Made by a program: the position numbers and the translations under genes. From Pseudomonas sp. R76 (GTDB lineage Bacteria; Pseudomonadota; Gammaproteobacteria; Pseudomonadales; Pseudomonadaceae): 64,000 nucleotides of DNA. The notes beneath the pieces are model-generated. The model saw only the letters and a list, made by a program, of their open reading frames with translations. It had not been told where the DNA came from and searched no databases. The stretch covers positions 5,084,001-5,148,000 of the forward strand of contig NZ_CP019428.1 of the NCBI RefSeq assembly GCF_009834565.1. Reading direction: 5' to 3'. Of the stretch, positions 50,956 to 59,904 are shown piece after piece (positions within the stretch are counted from its first letter, which is position 1; every line of letters starts with the position of its first letter).

Positions 50956-52161
50956 TCAGAGGCGTTCGATGATGGTGGCGATGCCCATGCCACCGCCGAC
51001 ACACAAGGTGGCCAGGCCGTAGCGTTGCTGGCGTACTTCCAGTTCGTCGAGCAGAGTGCCGAGGATCGCGCAGCCCGTGGCGCCCAGCGGGTGGCCCATG
51101 GCGATGGAACCGCCGTTGACGTTGACCCGCGCAGCATCGATGCCCATGTCCTTGATGAACTTGAGGACGACAGACGCAAACGCTTCGTTGACTTCAAACA
51201 GGTCGATGTCTTCCACGCGTAAACCGGCCTTGGCCAGGGCTTTGCGCGTAGCCGGTGCCGGGCCGGTGAGCATGATGGTCGGATCGGTGCTGGTGACTGC
51301 CGTGGCGACGATGCGCGCGCGCGGTTGCAGACCTAACTCGCGGCCTTTGGCTTCAGAGCCGATCAACATCAGCGCCGCACCGTCGACAATGCCGGAGCTG
51401 TTGCCCGGTGTGTGAACATGGTTGATGCGTTCCACATGGCTGTAGACCCGCAAAGCAGTGGCGTCAAAGCCCATTTGGCCCATCATTTCGAAGCTGGGCT
51501 TGAGCTTGCCCAGGCCTTCGAGGGTGGAGTCGCTGCGGATAAATTCGTCGTGGTCCAGCAGCACGATGCCGTTCTGGTCCTGCACCGCGATCAGCGACTT
51601 GTTGAAGGAACCGTCTGCGCGTGCCCTGGCCGCTTTCTGTTGTGAGTGCAGGGCGAAGGCATCGACGTCCTGGCGGGTGAAGCCTTCCAGGGTCGCGATC
51701 AAGTCCGCGCCGATGCCCTGGGGTGTGAAATGGCTGTGCATATTGGTCTGCGGGTCGAGCACCCAGGCGCCGCCATCGCTGCCCATGGGCACCCGCGACA
51801 TGGATTCAACACCGCCGACCACCACCAGGTCTTCGAAGCCGGAGCGCACTTTCATCGCGCCGAGGTTCACCGCTTCCAGGCCCGAGGCGCAGAAGCGGTT
51901 GATTTGTACGCCGGCGACGCTGACGTCCCAGTCCGCCACCAGCGCGGCGGTCTTGGCGATGTCGGCGCCCTGGTCGCCCACCGAGGTGACACAGCCGAGG
52001 ACGATGTCATCCACCTGGCGTGTATCGAGGTCGCTGCGTTGTGCCAGCGCAGTGAGCAGGCCTGCCACCAGATTTACCGGCTTGACGCTGTGCAGGGCGC
52101 CGTCGGCCTTGCCCTTTCCCCGGGGCGTGCGTATCGCATCAAAGATCAAAGCTTGGGTCAT
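50956..52161 (-). CDS. Acetyl-CoA C-acetyltransferase (thiolase)
   Basis: The 401-residue thiolase has the acyl-accepting Cys in [17 protein letters not shown], the substrate His in [17 protein letters not shown] and the C-terminal catalytic Cys in [11 protein letters not shown]. It completes the beta-oxidation spiral with the FadB-like protein downstream. No fatty-acid regulator is adjacent. Similarity is to the degradative FadI/FadA and acetyl-CoA acetyltransferase group; chain-length preference is unknown. Confidence 0.93.
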   Translation of the reverse strand: MTQALIFDAIRTPRGKGKADGALHSVKPVNLVAGLLTALAQRSDLDTRQVDDIVLGCVTSVGDQGADIAKTAALVADWDVSVAGVQINRFCASGLEAVNLGAMKVRSGFEDLVVVGGVESMSRVPMGSDGGAWVLDPQTNMHSHFTPQGIGADLIATLEGFTRQDVDAFALHSQQKAARARADGSFNKSLIAVQDQNGIVLLDHDEFIRSDSTLEGLGKLKPSFEMMGQMGFDATALRVYSHVERINHVHTPGNSSGIVDGAALMLIGSEAKGRELGLQPRARIVATAVTSTDPTIMLTGPAPATRKALAKAGLRVEDIDLFEVNEAFASVVLKFIKDMGIDAARVNVNGGSIAMGHPLGATGCAILGTLLDELEVRQQRYGLATLCVGGGMGIATIIERL

Positions 52162-52550
52162 GACGTCCTCGAACGCTGTGCGTGTGTGCCCCTACCTTAG
52201 GCCCGATTGACACGGTTTCAATGACGGATGCGCTCATTGCTTTTGACCCCCACGCTCGGACGAACGGTAGGGTGCTATGGGAAACGCCGGGTTAATCGTT
52301 TTAGCTGTCTAGCCAAGGCATTGGCGCCAAGATGGCGATAGGCCTCATGCCTTTTTAAGTAGAAATAATGATTAGCTGATATGAAATGGATCTAAGCCAC
52401 GAAGAACGAGGGCTCTAAGGTTCAATCAGTAAGAAGTTGCTGCCGGGTTTTGCTGGGGCAACTGTAAGAAAAGCGACACGTCACGTTGCGATACTGAAAA
52501 AAAACGGCACGCATTTGACGCTCAGGAATAACAACAAAAGGCAGTCAGCC
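52162..52550. other. Intergenic region, no gene seen
   Basis: These 389 bases lie between the thiolase gene (minus) and a tiny plus-strand frame. It is less GC-rich than the flanks and must carry the thiolase promoter. I see no convincing tRNA, terminator or regulator site. Confidence 0.35.
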
Positions 52551-52646
52551 ATGTTCAAACATACCAAAGTACGTCAGGCGGGACTTATTCTGTTCGCCAC
52601 CACACTGATTCTGATCTTGCCCAACTTGACCAAGGTTATTGGGTGA
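52551..52646 (+). CDS. Possible 31-residue single-helix membrane protein
   Basis: The frame encodes a basic N-terminus MFKHTKVRQ followed by one hydrophobic helix AGLILFATTLILILPNL and a short tail. AAAAGG lies about 10 bases before the ATG. Size and shape resemble small bacterial membrane proteins, but I recognise no family and there is no terminator. Conservation would decide. Confidence 0.4.
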   Translation: MFKHTKVRQAGLILFATTLILILPNLTKVIG

Positions 52647-52808
52647 CGACGCGACCCTCACATTCTGTGCACTCATTGCACCAGGACTGCAGCTTTTGGC
52701 AGCACCTGCCGGGACATTGCGTATAGCGGTCCTGTTGCAGGGGCTGTCTTTTTGCGTGCGAATTTCCGGTATCGTGAGCGCCATCGCCACTTCGAACCGG
52801 GCTCACTC

Positions 52809-53615
52809 TTGAAATCGATCCTTGCCTTCCTCGCCTTGCTGTTGACCTTGCCGGCAACGGCTGCGCAGTTGACCATCGAGTTGGATAACAGCAGCAAGAC
52901 CTGGCAAACCGCCGACCTGCTCAAGCACCCGGCTGTGCAGACGGTACAGATCGTCGATGACGTGTCCTACAAGCGCAATATGACGTATCGCGCGGTGCCG
53001 ATGGCCTCTCTCCTACCAGGCTTGAAACCTGAAAATCACCTGCAAGCGGTTGCCCTTGATGGGTTCGCCGCCGAGCTGGCGGCGGCGCCACTGCTGGAAA
53101 AACACGGCGCACGCGCCTGGCTGGCGGTGGAAGACCCAGCCCATCCGTGGCCCGCGCTGGCAGAGGGCAAGCCGAGCGCCGGGCCGTTCTATCTGGTATG
53201 GACCGACCCACAGGCAGGGAACATCAGCCCGGAGCAGTGGCCGTTCCAGATGTCCGGGATCAAGCAATTGAAGACGGTAGCCGAACGTTTTCCGGCGTTG
53301 TTGCCGGACCCGAAATTAGCCGCGAATGACCCGGTCAACCAGGGCTTCGCGCTGTTTCAGAAGAACTGCCTGGCGTGTCACCGCCTCAACGGTGCCGGCG
53401 ATGCGCAGGTGGGGCCGGACCTGAATATTCCCTACAACCCCACCGAGTATTTCAGCGGGGATTTCCTCAAGCGTTATATCCGTGATCCGCAGAGCCTGCG
53501 GCATTGGCCACAGGCAAAGATGCCGGCGTTCGCCGCCAGTGTGTTGCCGGACGGCGAGCTGAATCTGCTGGTGGGGTATTTGAAGCATATGGCGGGACGT
53601 AAGCAGCAGCCTTGA
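52809..53615 (+). CDS. Periplasmic c-type cytochrome
   Basis: The protein has 268 residues from a TTG start. The first 20 (KSILAFLALLLTLPATAAQ) are a signal peptide, which is why I chose this codon. The N-terminal half (YRAVPMASLLPGLKPENHLQAVALDGFAAEL) resembles oxidoreductase-associated periplasmic domains. The C-terminal third is a cytochrome c with CLACH heme attachment and a candidate axial Met in AKMPAFAAS. The redox partner is unknown. Confidence 0.82.
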   Translation: MKSILAFLALLLTLPATAAQLTIELDNSSKTWQTADLLKHPAVQTVQIVDDVSYKRNMTYRAVPMASLLPGLKPENHLQAVALDGFAAELAAAPLLEKHGARAWLAVEDPAHPWPALAEGKPSAGPFYLVWTDPQAGNISPEQWPFQMSGIKQLKTVAERFPALLPDPKLAANDPVNQGFALFQKNCLACHRLNGAGDAQVGPDLNIPYNPTEYFSGDFLKRYIRDPQSLRHWPQAKMPAFAASVLPDGELNLLVGYLKHMAGRKQQP

Positions 53616-53648
53616 GCCTGGCGAAGACTCTGGAAACACCACCGTTTA

Positions 53649-53741
53649 CTGTGGGAGCTGGCTTGCCTGCGATGGCGGTCGGTCAGTTAACCCATTTACA
53701 GCTGAACCGCCGCCTTCGCAGGCAAGCCAGCTCCCACATTT
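53649..53741. repeat. REP pair
   Basis: Inverted GTGGGAGCTGGCTTGCC pair between the convergent cytochrome and transglutaminase genes. Confidence 0.9.
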
Positions 53742-53761
53742 GATCTGCTTCGTTCTATAGA

Positions 53762-54565
53762 TTACTGCTGCTGCACCAAAATCACCGGCGTCGGCGCCAC
53801 AAACACCTTGGCGTGCATCTGCTCATGCCCGCCGCCCCGGCGCATGCCGCGTACCGGGCAGGCGTCGAGGTAATCCAGGCCTACGGCCAACTTCAAATGC
53901 CGCTCCGGCCGGGCCAATTGGTTGGTCACATCGAAGCTGTACCAGGCGTCATCCAGCCAGGCCTCGGCCCAGGCGTGGCTGGCCAGGTGCGTGCTGTCCT
54001 CCGAGTACAAATACCCCGACACATAGCGCGCCGGAATCCCCAGGCTGCGCGCGCACGCCAGGAACGCATGCGTATGGTCCTGGCATACACCCGCACGCCC
54101 GGCGAAGGCCTTGGCGGCGCAGGTGTCGACTTCGGTGGCGCCGGGCGTGTAGACCATCGACTGGTTGAGCGCGTGCATCAGGTCGATCAATGCCGTGCGG
54201 TCACGGCGTAGATGGCAGTGCTGCTCGGCAAAGCCACGCAGGGCCTCGTCAGGTTCGGTCAGGCGCGTGCTGCGCAGGAACGGAAACGCCGACTGGCTCT
54301 CGTGCTCCGCCTCGCGCAATTCGTCGATATCCACTTGGCCACGCGCGCCGATGATGATGGCGTCGTGGGGCTCGTCAAGTGTCAGCACATGCAGGATGTT
54401 GCCAAACGGGTCGATCTGGGCGCGCACCGGGCGCGGCAAATCCAGCTGCCAACTGAGCACGTGCTGGCGCTCGCTGTCGTGGGGCGTGAGGCGCAGGTAT
54501 TGGATGCTGGCGCGTACCTGGTCTTCGTAGTGGTAGGTGGTTTCGTGGCTGATGGAGAGTCTCAT
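53762..54565 (-). CDS. Transglutaminase-like cysteine protease family protein
   Basis: The 267-residue protein has an N-terminal beta region (ISHETTYHYEDQVRASIQYLRLTPHDS) and an active transglutaminase core: Cys in GVCQDHTHAFLACARSLGIPARYVSGYL, His in HAWAEAWLD and Asp in SFDVTN. It overlaps the alpha-E gene by ATGA and is the last of three genes with a circularly permuted ATP-grasp protein. In comparative studies this trio is proposed to make or process a peptide. It is probably cytoplasmic, as there is no signal peptide. Confidence 0.9.
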   Translation of the reverse strand: MRLSISHETTYHYEDQVRASIQYLRLTPHDSERQHVLSWQLDLPRPVRAQIDPFGNILHVLTLDEPHDAIIIGARGQVDIDELREAEHESQSAFPFLRSTRLTEPDEALRGFAEQHCHLRRDRTALIDLMHALNQSMVYTPGATEVDTCAAKAFAGRAGVCQDHTHAFLACARSLGIPARYVSGYLYSEDSTHLASHAWAEAWLDDAWYSFDVTNQLARPERHLKLAVGLDYLDACPVRGMRRGGGHEQMHAKVFVAPTPVILVQQQ

Positions 54566-55512
54566 GCGGCCTCCAGGTAGGAACTGTAGATGGCGTCGCC
54601 CAACTGGCGAACCAAGGGGATAAAGTCGGTCAGCCAGGCGTGCAGGCCTTCCTCGAGGATTTCGTCAATCGCGGTAAAGCGCAGGCGCGCGTCCATCTCG
54701 GCGGCCAGGCGCTGGGCCGGGCGACCGTTAAGGCCTGGCAGGCTGGCGAGGATCTGGTCGATCTCTTCGCTGCAGGCGCGCAGCGAACGCGGCACGTCGG
54801 CACGCAACAGCAGCAACTCCGCGACTTGCCGGGCGCCGGGGGCGTCGCGGTAGATCTCGGTGTAGGCCTCGAACGACGACAATGCGCGCAACAAGGCGCT
54901 CCACTGATAGTAGGCGTGGGCCGTGCCGTCACTGACGGCGGCGGCCTGATCGCCGGCCATTTCGTAGCGCGCATCGAGCAGGCGCAGGGTGTTGTCGGCA
55001 CGCTCGATAAACGTGCCCAGGCGAATAAAACGGAACGCATCGTTGCGCATGATGGTGCCGTAGGTGGCGCCGCGAAACAGGTGCGAACGCTCCTTGACCC
55101 ATTCACAGAACCGGCTCATGCCGTAACGGCTGAGCCCCTGCTGGGCAATATCGCGAATATCCAGCCAGGTGGCGTTGATGTTTTCCCACATGTCGGCGGT
55201 GATTCGCCCACGCACCGCATGGGCGCTGACCCGTGCGGCGCCGAGGCAACTGTAGATGCTGGCCGGGTTGGCCGCGTCCAGCGCGAAAAAGTGCAGCAGG
55301 CGCTCGGCGTGCAGTTCGCCGTGGCGCTCGTGGTAATCATCGAGGGTGCCGGTGATCAGCAGCGGCATCGCCAACTCATGCAAGCCGTCACCGCGTCCGT
55401 CCTGGGGCATCAGCGACAGCGAGTAGCTGACATCGAGCATGCGCGCGAGGTTTTCCGCGCGTTCCAGGTAGCGCGACATCCAGTACAAATCCGAGGCAGT
55501 TCTACTCAACAT
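54562..55512 (-). CDS. Alpha-E domain protein
   Basis: The 316-residue all-helical protein starts MLSRTASDLYWMSRYLERAENLARMLDV, the hallmark of the alpha-E domain, and continues with FRFIRLGTFIERADNTLRLLDARYEM, a second helical repeat. It is always found next to the permuted ATP-grasp protein and is thought to assist it; the activity is unknown. It starts 4 bp after the ATP-grasp stop. Confidence 0.92.
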   Translation of the reverse strand: MLSRTASDLYWMSRYLERAENLARMLDVSYSLSLMPQDGRGDGLHELAMPLLITGTLDDYHERHGELHAERLLHFFALDAANPASIYSCLGAARVSAHAVRGRITADMWENINATWLDIRDIAQQGLSRYGMSRFCEWVKERSHLFRGATYGTIMRNDAFRFIRLGTFIERADNTLRLLDARYEMAGDQAAAVSDGTAHAYYQWSALLRALSSFEAYTEIYRDAPGARQVAELLLLRADVPRSLRACSEEIDQILASLPGLNGRPAQRLAAEMDARLRFTAIDEILEEGLHAWLTDFIPLVRQLGDAIYSSYLEAA

Positions 55513-55516
55513 GGCA

Positions 55517-56926
55517 TCAGTCCTCCACCACCCATGTGTCTTTGGTGCCGCCGCCCTGGGACGAGTTGACCACCAGCGAGCCTTCACGCAGGGCCACGCG
55601 GGTCAAGCCGCCGGGGACCACACGGGTTTCCTTGCCGGACAACACAAACGGCCGCAGGTCGATATGGCGCGGCGCAATACCGTTTTCGACGAAGGTCGGG
55701 CAGGTGGATAAACACAGCGTCGGTTGCGCGATATAGGCGTGGGGCTTGGCCTTGATGCGGGCGCGAAAGGCTTCGATTTCGGCTTTGGTGGACGCCGGGC
55801 CCACCAGCATGCCGTAGCCGCCGGAGCCTTGGGTTTCCTTGACCACCAGCTCGGGCAGGTTGGCCAACACGTGGGACAGCTCGTCAGGCTTGCGGCATTG
55901 GAACGTAGGCACGTTCTTCAGGATCGGCTCTTCATCCAGGTAAAAACGGATCATCTCGGTGACGAATGGGTACACCGACTTGTCATCCGCCACCCCGGTG
56001 CCAATCGCGTTGGCCAGCACCACATTGCCGGAGCGATACGCCGCGAGCAGGCCGGGCACGCCGAGCATGGAATCCGGGTTGAAGGCCAGCGGGTCGAGGA
56101 ACGCGTCGTCGAGGCGGCGGTAGATCACATCGACAGCCTTGGGGCCGTCGGTGGTGCGCATGAATACGCGGTCGTCGCGCACGAACAGGTCGGCGCCTTC
56201 CACCAGTTCCACGCCCATTTCGCGCGCGAGAAACGCATGCTCGAAGAACGCGCTGTTGAAGCGCCCCGGTGTGAGCACCACCACGCTGGGGTTATCCAGC
56301 GGGCTTGAGCTTTTCAAGGTGTCGAGCAGCAGGTTGGGGTAATGGTCGATGGGTGCTATGCGCTGGGCGGCGAACAGTTCGGGGAACAGGCGCATCATCA
56401 TCTTGCGGTCTTCGAGCATGTAGCTGACGCCGCTCGGCGTGCGCAGGTTGTCTTCCAGCACGTAGTAAGTGCCGTCACCATCGCGTACGAGATCGACCCC
56501 GGAGATGTGGGAATACAGATCGCGGTGCAGGTTCAGGCCCTGCATGGCCAGTTGGTACTGCTCGTTGGCCAGCACTTGTTCGGCGGGGATGATCCCGGCC
56601 TTGATGATGCGCTGCTCGTGATACAGGTCGGCGAGAAACATGTTCAGCGCCTTGACCCGTTGGATGCAGCCACGCTCGACGATCCGCCATTCACTCGCCG
56701 GAATGCTGCGCGGGATGGTGTCAAAGGGGATCAGGCGCTCGGTGCCCTGCTCGTCCCCATAAAGGGTGAAGGTGATCCCGGCGCGGTGGAACAGCAAATC
56801 AGCCTCACGCCGGCGCTGGGCCAGCAGCTCGGCCGGCGTGTCGGCCAACCAGCGGGCGAACTCGCGGTAATGGGGGCGGACCAGCCCTGCCCCGTCGTAC
56901 ATTTCATCGTAATAAGTGCGGATCAT
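55517..56926 (-). CDS. Circularly permuted type 2 ATP-grasp protein
   Basis: The 469-residue protein is of the DUF404/DUF407 family with permuted ATP-grasp order. It has YDEMYDGAGLVRPHY at the N-terminus, VLEDNLRTPSGVSYMLEDRKMMMRLFP with metal-binding residues, and VVKETQGSGGYGMLVGPA as the nucleotide loop near the C-terminus. Relatives are predicted amide or peptide ligases. It is first in the operon with the alpha-E and transglutaminase genes. Confidence 0.93.
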   Translation of the reverse strand: MIRTYYDEMYDGAGLVRPHYREFARWLADTPAELLAQRRREADLLFHRAGITFTLYGDEQGTERLIPFDTIPRSIPASEWRIVERGCIQRVKALNMFLADLYHEQRIIKAGIIPAEQVLANEQYQLAMQGLNLHRDLYSHISGVDLVRDGDGTYYVLEDNLRTPSGVSYMLEDRKMMMRLFPELFAAQRIAPIDHYPNLLLDTLKSSSPLDNPSVVVLTPGRFNSAFFEHAFLAREMGVELVEGADLFVRDDRVFMRTTDGPKAVDVIYRRLDDAFLDPLAFNPDSMLGVPGLLAAYRSGNVVLANAIGTGVADDKSVYPFVTEMIRFYLDEEPILKNVPTFQCRKPDELSHVLANLPELVVKETQGSGGYGMLVGPASTKAEIEAFRARIKAKPHAYIAQPTLCLSTCPTFVENGIAPRHIDLRPFVLSGKETRVVPGGLTRVALREGSLVVNSSQGGGTKDTWVVED

Positions 56927-57118
56927 GCCGTACTCCTTGTCACCCGGGCGCTAGAACCATCGCAAGGCCCGTGCCAGCGGCATAAAAACTTAAAAATCAG
57001 TGAGTTGAATAAACCCCGGAATCTAGCTGCACCGTCCTGGTGCGCAGAATGCCCGGCGTCAGGTCCCGCGCTTCATCACAATGCGGGCTTTGACTATCAA
57101 CAGCATAGCCAGAGTTGA

Positions 57119-57148
57119 TTTCACTGCCCGCCTGCCCCTGCGGATAAT
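57119..57148 (+). promoter_or_regulatory. Candidate promoter of the small RNA
   Basis: TTCACT (57120-57125), a 17-bp spacer and GATAAT (57143-57148) resemble a sigma-70 promoter; transcription would start near 57155. No protein gene lies between it and the downstream terminator. Confidence 0.5.
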
Positions 57149-57154
57149 CACTCC

Positions 57155-57235
57155 CATCTGCTGAACAGGATGCGTCCTACAGCTTCAGCGAACCGCTCTT
57201 CCCTTTAGGCCACCCTCTTTGGGTGGCTTTTTTTT
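57155..57235 (+). ncRNA. Candidate small RNA of about 80 nt
   Basis: A strong plus-strand terminator (GCCACCC-TCTTT-GGGTGGC at 57209-57227 followed by eight T) has no plus-strand gene in front of it. The nearest genes are both on the minus strand, and on that strand the hairpin is not followed by T. A promoter-like sequence lies 80 bp upstream. Two small hairpins (AGGA-TGCG-TCCT and AGCG-AAC-CGCT) precede the terminator. I do not recognise it as a named RNA. Confidence 0.55.
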
Positions 57236-57340
57236 GGTGCAGGAACCTGCAACGCAAGTTCCGCGAATATTCCTGGCGCACAAACAAAATCGGCCGACCC
57301 AAAGGGTCAGCCGATACGCTGTGTTGCTCATAAAGTGCCG

Positions 57341-57682
57341 CTACATGGGTAACCCACGCACCTCCTGCTTGACGCCCCATCCCTCGATGATCCCGCCCAA
57401 AGGCTCGACCACCGCTTCAAAGTCTTGCTCGAAGTCTCCTATGCCGTCGTAGGTTGCGAACATGATTTTGCTCAGTTCCAGGTACCAGGCGCCATCATCG
57501 CGCGCGCTGACCTGGGCATTCAGGGATTCCCCACGAAATCGACCCGCAGCCCTGCGCGCCCGTTCCTCATCCGGGAAAATGGCGTAGAACTCAATGGGGT
57601 GGAAACGTGAGAAGTCGAAACCGCCTTCTTTCATGCGGCGCAGTACGTTGGTGCTGATGTCTTCTTGATAGGCTGTGCTCAT
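57341..57682 (-). CDS. RraB family protein (RNase E inhibitor-like)
   Basis: The 113-residue protein matches the RraB/DUF695-like fold: a helical N-terminus (NVLRRMKEGGFDFSRFHPIEFYAIFPDEERARRAAGRF) and a C-terminal strand region (WYLELSKIMFATYDGIGDFEQDFEAVVEPLGG). RraB proteins in enterics bind RNase E and modulate mRNA decay. Whether this distant homologue does so in Pseudomonas is not known. Confidence 0.82.
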   Translation of the reverse strand: MSTAYQEDISTNVLRRMKEGGFDFSRFHPIEFYAIFPDEERARRAAGRFRGESLNAQVSARDDGAWYLELSKIMFATYDGIGDFEQDFEAVVEPLGGIIEGWGVKQEVRGLPM

Positions 57683-57895
57683 GAAACGTCCTCCTCAAAC
57701 TGATGGATAGACTTTCCGTGCTTCCCGAAGACCGCGCCCTGCTGGCGCGGGTGCTACGGCATTAACGTCACCGCGGGAAAACAAGCATGTAGCTGACAAG
57801 ACCAGACCTTAGCGATTCATTCGCTGATCTCACTTGCAGAGTAGCGCGAAGCTATCACCTCCACCAGAGGCGCTTGAATGACATACAGGGAATGT

Positions 57896-58132
57896 TCAGG
57901 CGGCGGGCGAGATGTCGAGGATTTGAATGCTGTTCTGGTCTTTGAGAATCTTGACCGTAGGCTCGGGTTTACGGCCCTCAAGGTCATTGAGGTCGAGCTC
58001 GGCAGCCACGGGCACGAGCTTGTTACGAATCATGTGTGCCGCATCTTCGAGGCTGGGCTTGTGATCGCAGGTGAACTGCTCGACGGACTGTACGCCGTGA
58101 TCATCAACGAAGGTAATTTGCCACGTTTGCAT
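57896..58132 (-). CDS. Hypothetical 78-residue protein
   Basis: A small acidic protein (WQITFVDDHGVQSVEQFTCDHKPSLEDAAHMIRNKL) with no recognised domain. A good GAGG lies before the ATG, and the sequence has ordinary composition, which supports it being real. It lies between the RraB-like and START-domain genes, all on the same strand. Confidence 0.65.
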   Translation of the reverse strand: MQTWQITFVDDHGVQSVEQFTCDHKPSLEDAAHMIRNKLVPVAAELDLNDLEGRKPEPTVKILKDQNSIQILDISPAA

Positions 58133-58235
58133 CGGTGCCTCCTCGATAAAACCCGTGTGTGGGCTTACAACTATCTGGACCTTGAGGGCTCGGCAAACGT
58201 TCCACTCAAGTCAGGAGGCACCCGATTAACTGCGG

Positions 58236-58841
58236 TTATTTTTCAGCGTGTTCTTTCAACGCTTTCAAGGTGTTGAACGGCGCGTCCACCACGAACTTGT
58301 TGGCCAACCACGACGGCACGCTGCCACCTGGCTCGGTGTGCACCTGGTAGGTCACTTCGGTCTGGTTGTCGCCTTTGGGCACCAGCTTCCAATAGCCATC
58401 TACCTGGGCCACGCGCACGTAGCCTTTGACTTCCGGCTGGTAGGTCGGCACTTCCAGCAGTTTACGGGTCACGGTGCCGTCAGCCGCCTTGGACGTGGTG
58501 ATCTCAAGGATCGAGTCGCGGTCGGTCACAGGGAACGGTGCCTTGAACTGGGTGTAGGTCCAGCTCTTGTCACCTTCGGTCTTGAGCAGTTTTTGCGATT
58601 TGCATTCATGGATCCAGGAGCAGGCACCGGCCACGTCTTCCTGCAGGGCCTGGATCTTGGCGACCGGCGCCTTGATCACGGTCACACCGCGATACGCCTT
58701 GTACTTGGAGCCGGCAATTTCGCTCAGGGACACCTTGATACCGTCTTCGTCCTTGGCGACTTGCCAATCCTCAGCCTGGGCAGTGGCAGCAAACAACACT
58801 GTAAAACCGCACAACACAGCCATTCGTTTCAGCGAACCCAT
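58236..58841 (-). CDS. Secreted START-domain protein
   Basis: The 201-residue protein has a signal peptide (LKRMAVLCGFTVLFAATAQA) and then a START/lipid-binding fold: WQVAKDEDGIKVSLSEIAGSKYKAYRGV, FKAPFPVTDRDSILEI, and a C-terminal helix (NKFVVDAPFNTLKALKEHAEK). START proteins bind lipids or other hydrophobic ligands. It probably works in the periplasm; ligand unknown. ATG 58841 gives a standard signal peptide. Confidence 0.88.
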   Translation of the reverse strand: MGSLKRMAVLCGFTVLFAATAQAEDWQVAKDEDGIKVSLSEIAGSKYKAYRGVTVIKAPVAKIQALQEDVAGACSWIHECKSQKLLKTEGDKSWTYTQFKAPFPVTDRDSILEITTSKAADGTVTRKLLEVPTYQPEVKGYVRVAQVDGYWKLVPKGDNQTEVTYQVHTEPGGSVPSWLANKFVVDAPFNTLKALKEHAEK

Positions 58842-58882
58842 CGTTGTATTCCTTATTGTTGAAGTTCTGATAGTAAAGCCCA

Positions 58883-59137
58883 TCAAGCCGCCGTCATCTG
58901 CTCCCACCAACCGATCAACCGGATCGCATCGGCCTGGTCAGTGCCACAGACATCCGGATCCGCCTTGAAATCACTGCACACCGCTGGGCGTTCCGGTTGG
59001 CCAAACAGCTGGCATAGCTGTTCGACCGACAGGTGCAGGCAGCGTTCGCCCGCCGGTTTGCCGTTAGGCATTCCAGGTAATGGCGAACTGATGGAGGGGG
59101 CGATGCAGCATGCGCCACAGCCTTCACGGCATTTCAT
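58883..59137 (-). CDS. YkgJ family cysteine-cluster protein
   Basis: The 84-residue protein has the zinc/iron-binding cysteine array CREGCGACC near the N-terminus and further Cys in GERCLHL, QLCQLF, PAVCSDF and DVCGTD. This matches the YkgJ (UPF0153) family. Function is unknown. Confidence 0.9.
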   Translation of the reverse strand: MKCREGCGACCIAPSISSPLPGMPNGKPAGERCLHLSVEQLCQLFGQPERPAVCSDFKADPDVCGTDQADAIRLIGWWEQMTAA

Positions 59138-59298
59138 GACCAGCAGGTCCTCGACGACTCAATATGGATGGCCGGGCTAGAGTACGCCCTTAAACAGCCG
59201 TTTTAAAATGGTCTAACAGGGGTTTTTCGCAGAAAACAAAAGTGACTGACCAGTCTGCGACAGATGGTCAGTGGGCAACGTCACCTTTGCGGGAAAAT

Positions 59299-59790
59299 TT
59301 ATTGCTTGAATTCGAAGTCCAGCGCGGCGCCTTCCACGTCGCGGCGCTCCTCGTTGCGCAGTTGCAGCTTCATCTCATTGCTGAGCAGGCGACCGTTGAT
59401 CTGGAACGCACTGTTGTCGGCGGGCTTTTCACCAAACATCGGCGGCAGCAAGGGCACGCTCTTGGGTTTGGGCATGGTACCAATGGGTTGCAAGTGCCTG
59501 ACCATTTCCGACGGCAGGGACAAGTCCAACTGTGCCGATGGCAGTTTGGTCTGTGCCACTTCATGGGCGGATTTGGATTTGCTCGCAATCGGTGCGCGCT
59601 TTTTAACGGTGGCGGCTTTCTTCTTGGTCGCCGGGGCTTTTTTAGCCGGGGCCGGCTTTTTCGCGGCAGTTTTCTGCGAGGCATTGGCGGCGGGCTTGTT
59701 TTCAGCCACAGGGGCTGCCGCCAGCACCGTGCCAACATTGCACAGGCTTAACAGGCCAATCACCACAGCAGCGCGAAAAATAGAGGTCAT
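59299..59790 (-). CDS. Secreted Lys/Ala/Pro-rich protein
   Basis: The 163-residue protein has a signal peptide (MTSIFRAAVVIGLLSLCNVGTVLAAA), a Lys/Ala/Pro tract (about 35-80, KKPAPAKKAPATKKKAATVKK) reminiscent of histone-H1-like tails, and a C-terminal part with LPSAQLDLSLPSEMVRHLQPIG and FGEKPADNSAFQINGRLLSNEMKL. The C-terminal part looks folded and is probably the functional domain. I know no function. ATG 59790 is chosen because it precedes the signal peptide. Confidence 0.72.
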   Translation of the reverse strand: MTSIFRAAVVIGLLSLCNVGTVLAAAPVAENKPAANASQKTAAKKPAPAKKAPATKKKAATVKKRAPIASKSKSAHEVAQTKLPSAQLDLSLPSEMVRHLQPIGTMPKPKSVPLLPPMFGEKPADNSAFQINGRLLSNEMKLQLRNEERRDVEGAALDFEFKQ

Positions 59791-59904
59791 ATCGCCAACA
59801 GCATTAACGGCAGAGGGCCATATGCTCGCTTTTTGTACGCGGCCTGACAAGTCTGGTGATTAGCCAGCTACCGTTAATGTCCCCTTTAGACGCCTCAATC
59901 GACG

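Noticed and set aside
48669..50972. Long + strand open frame opposite the FadB-like gene
   Set aside because: Starts inside a REP pair and has only antisense composition; the minus-strand gene is certain.
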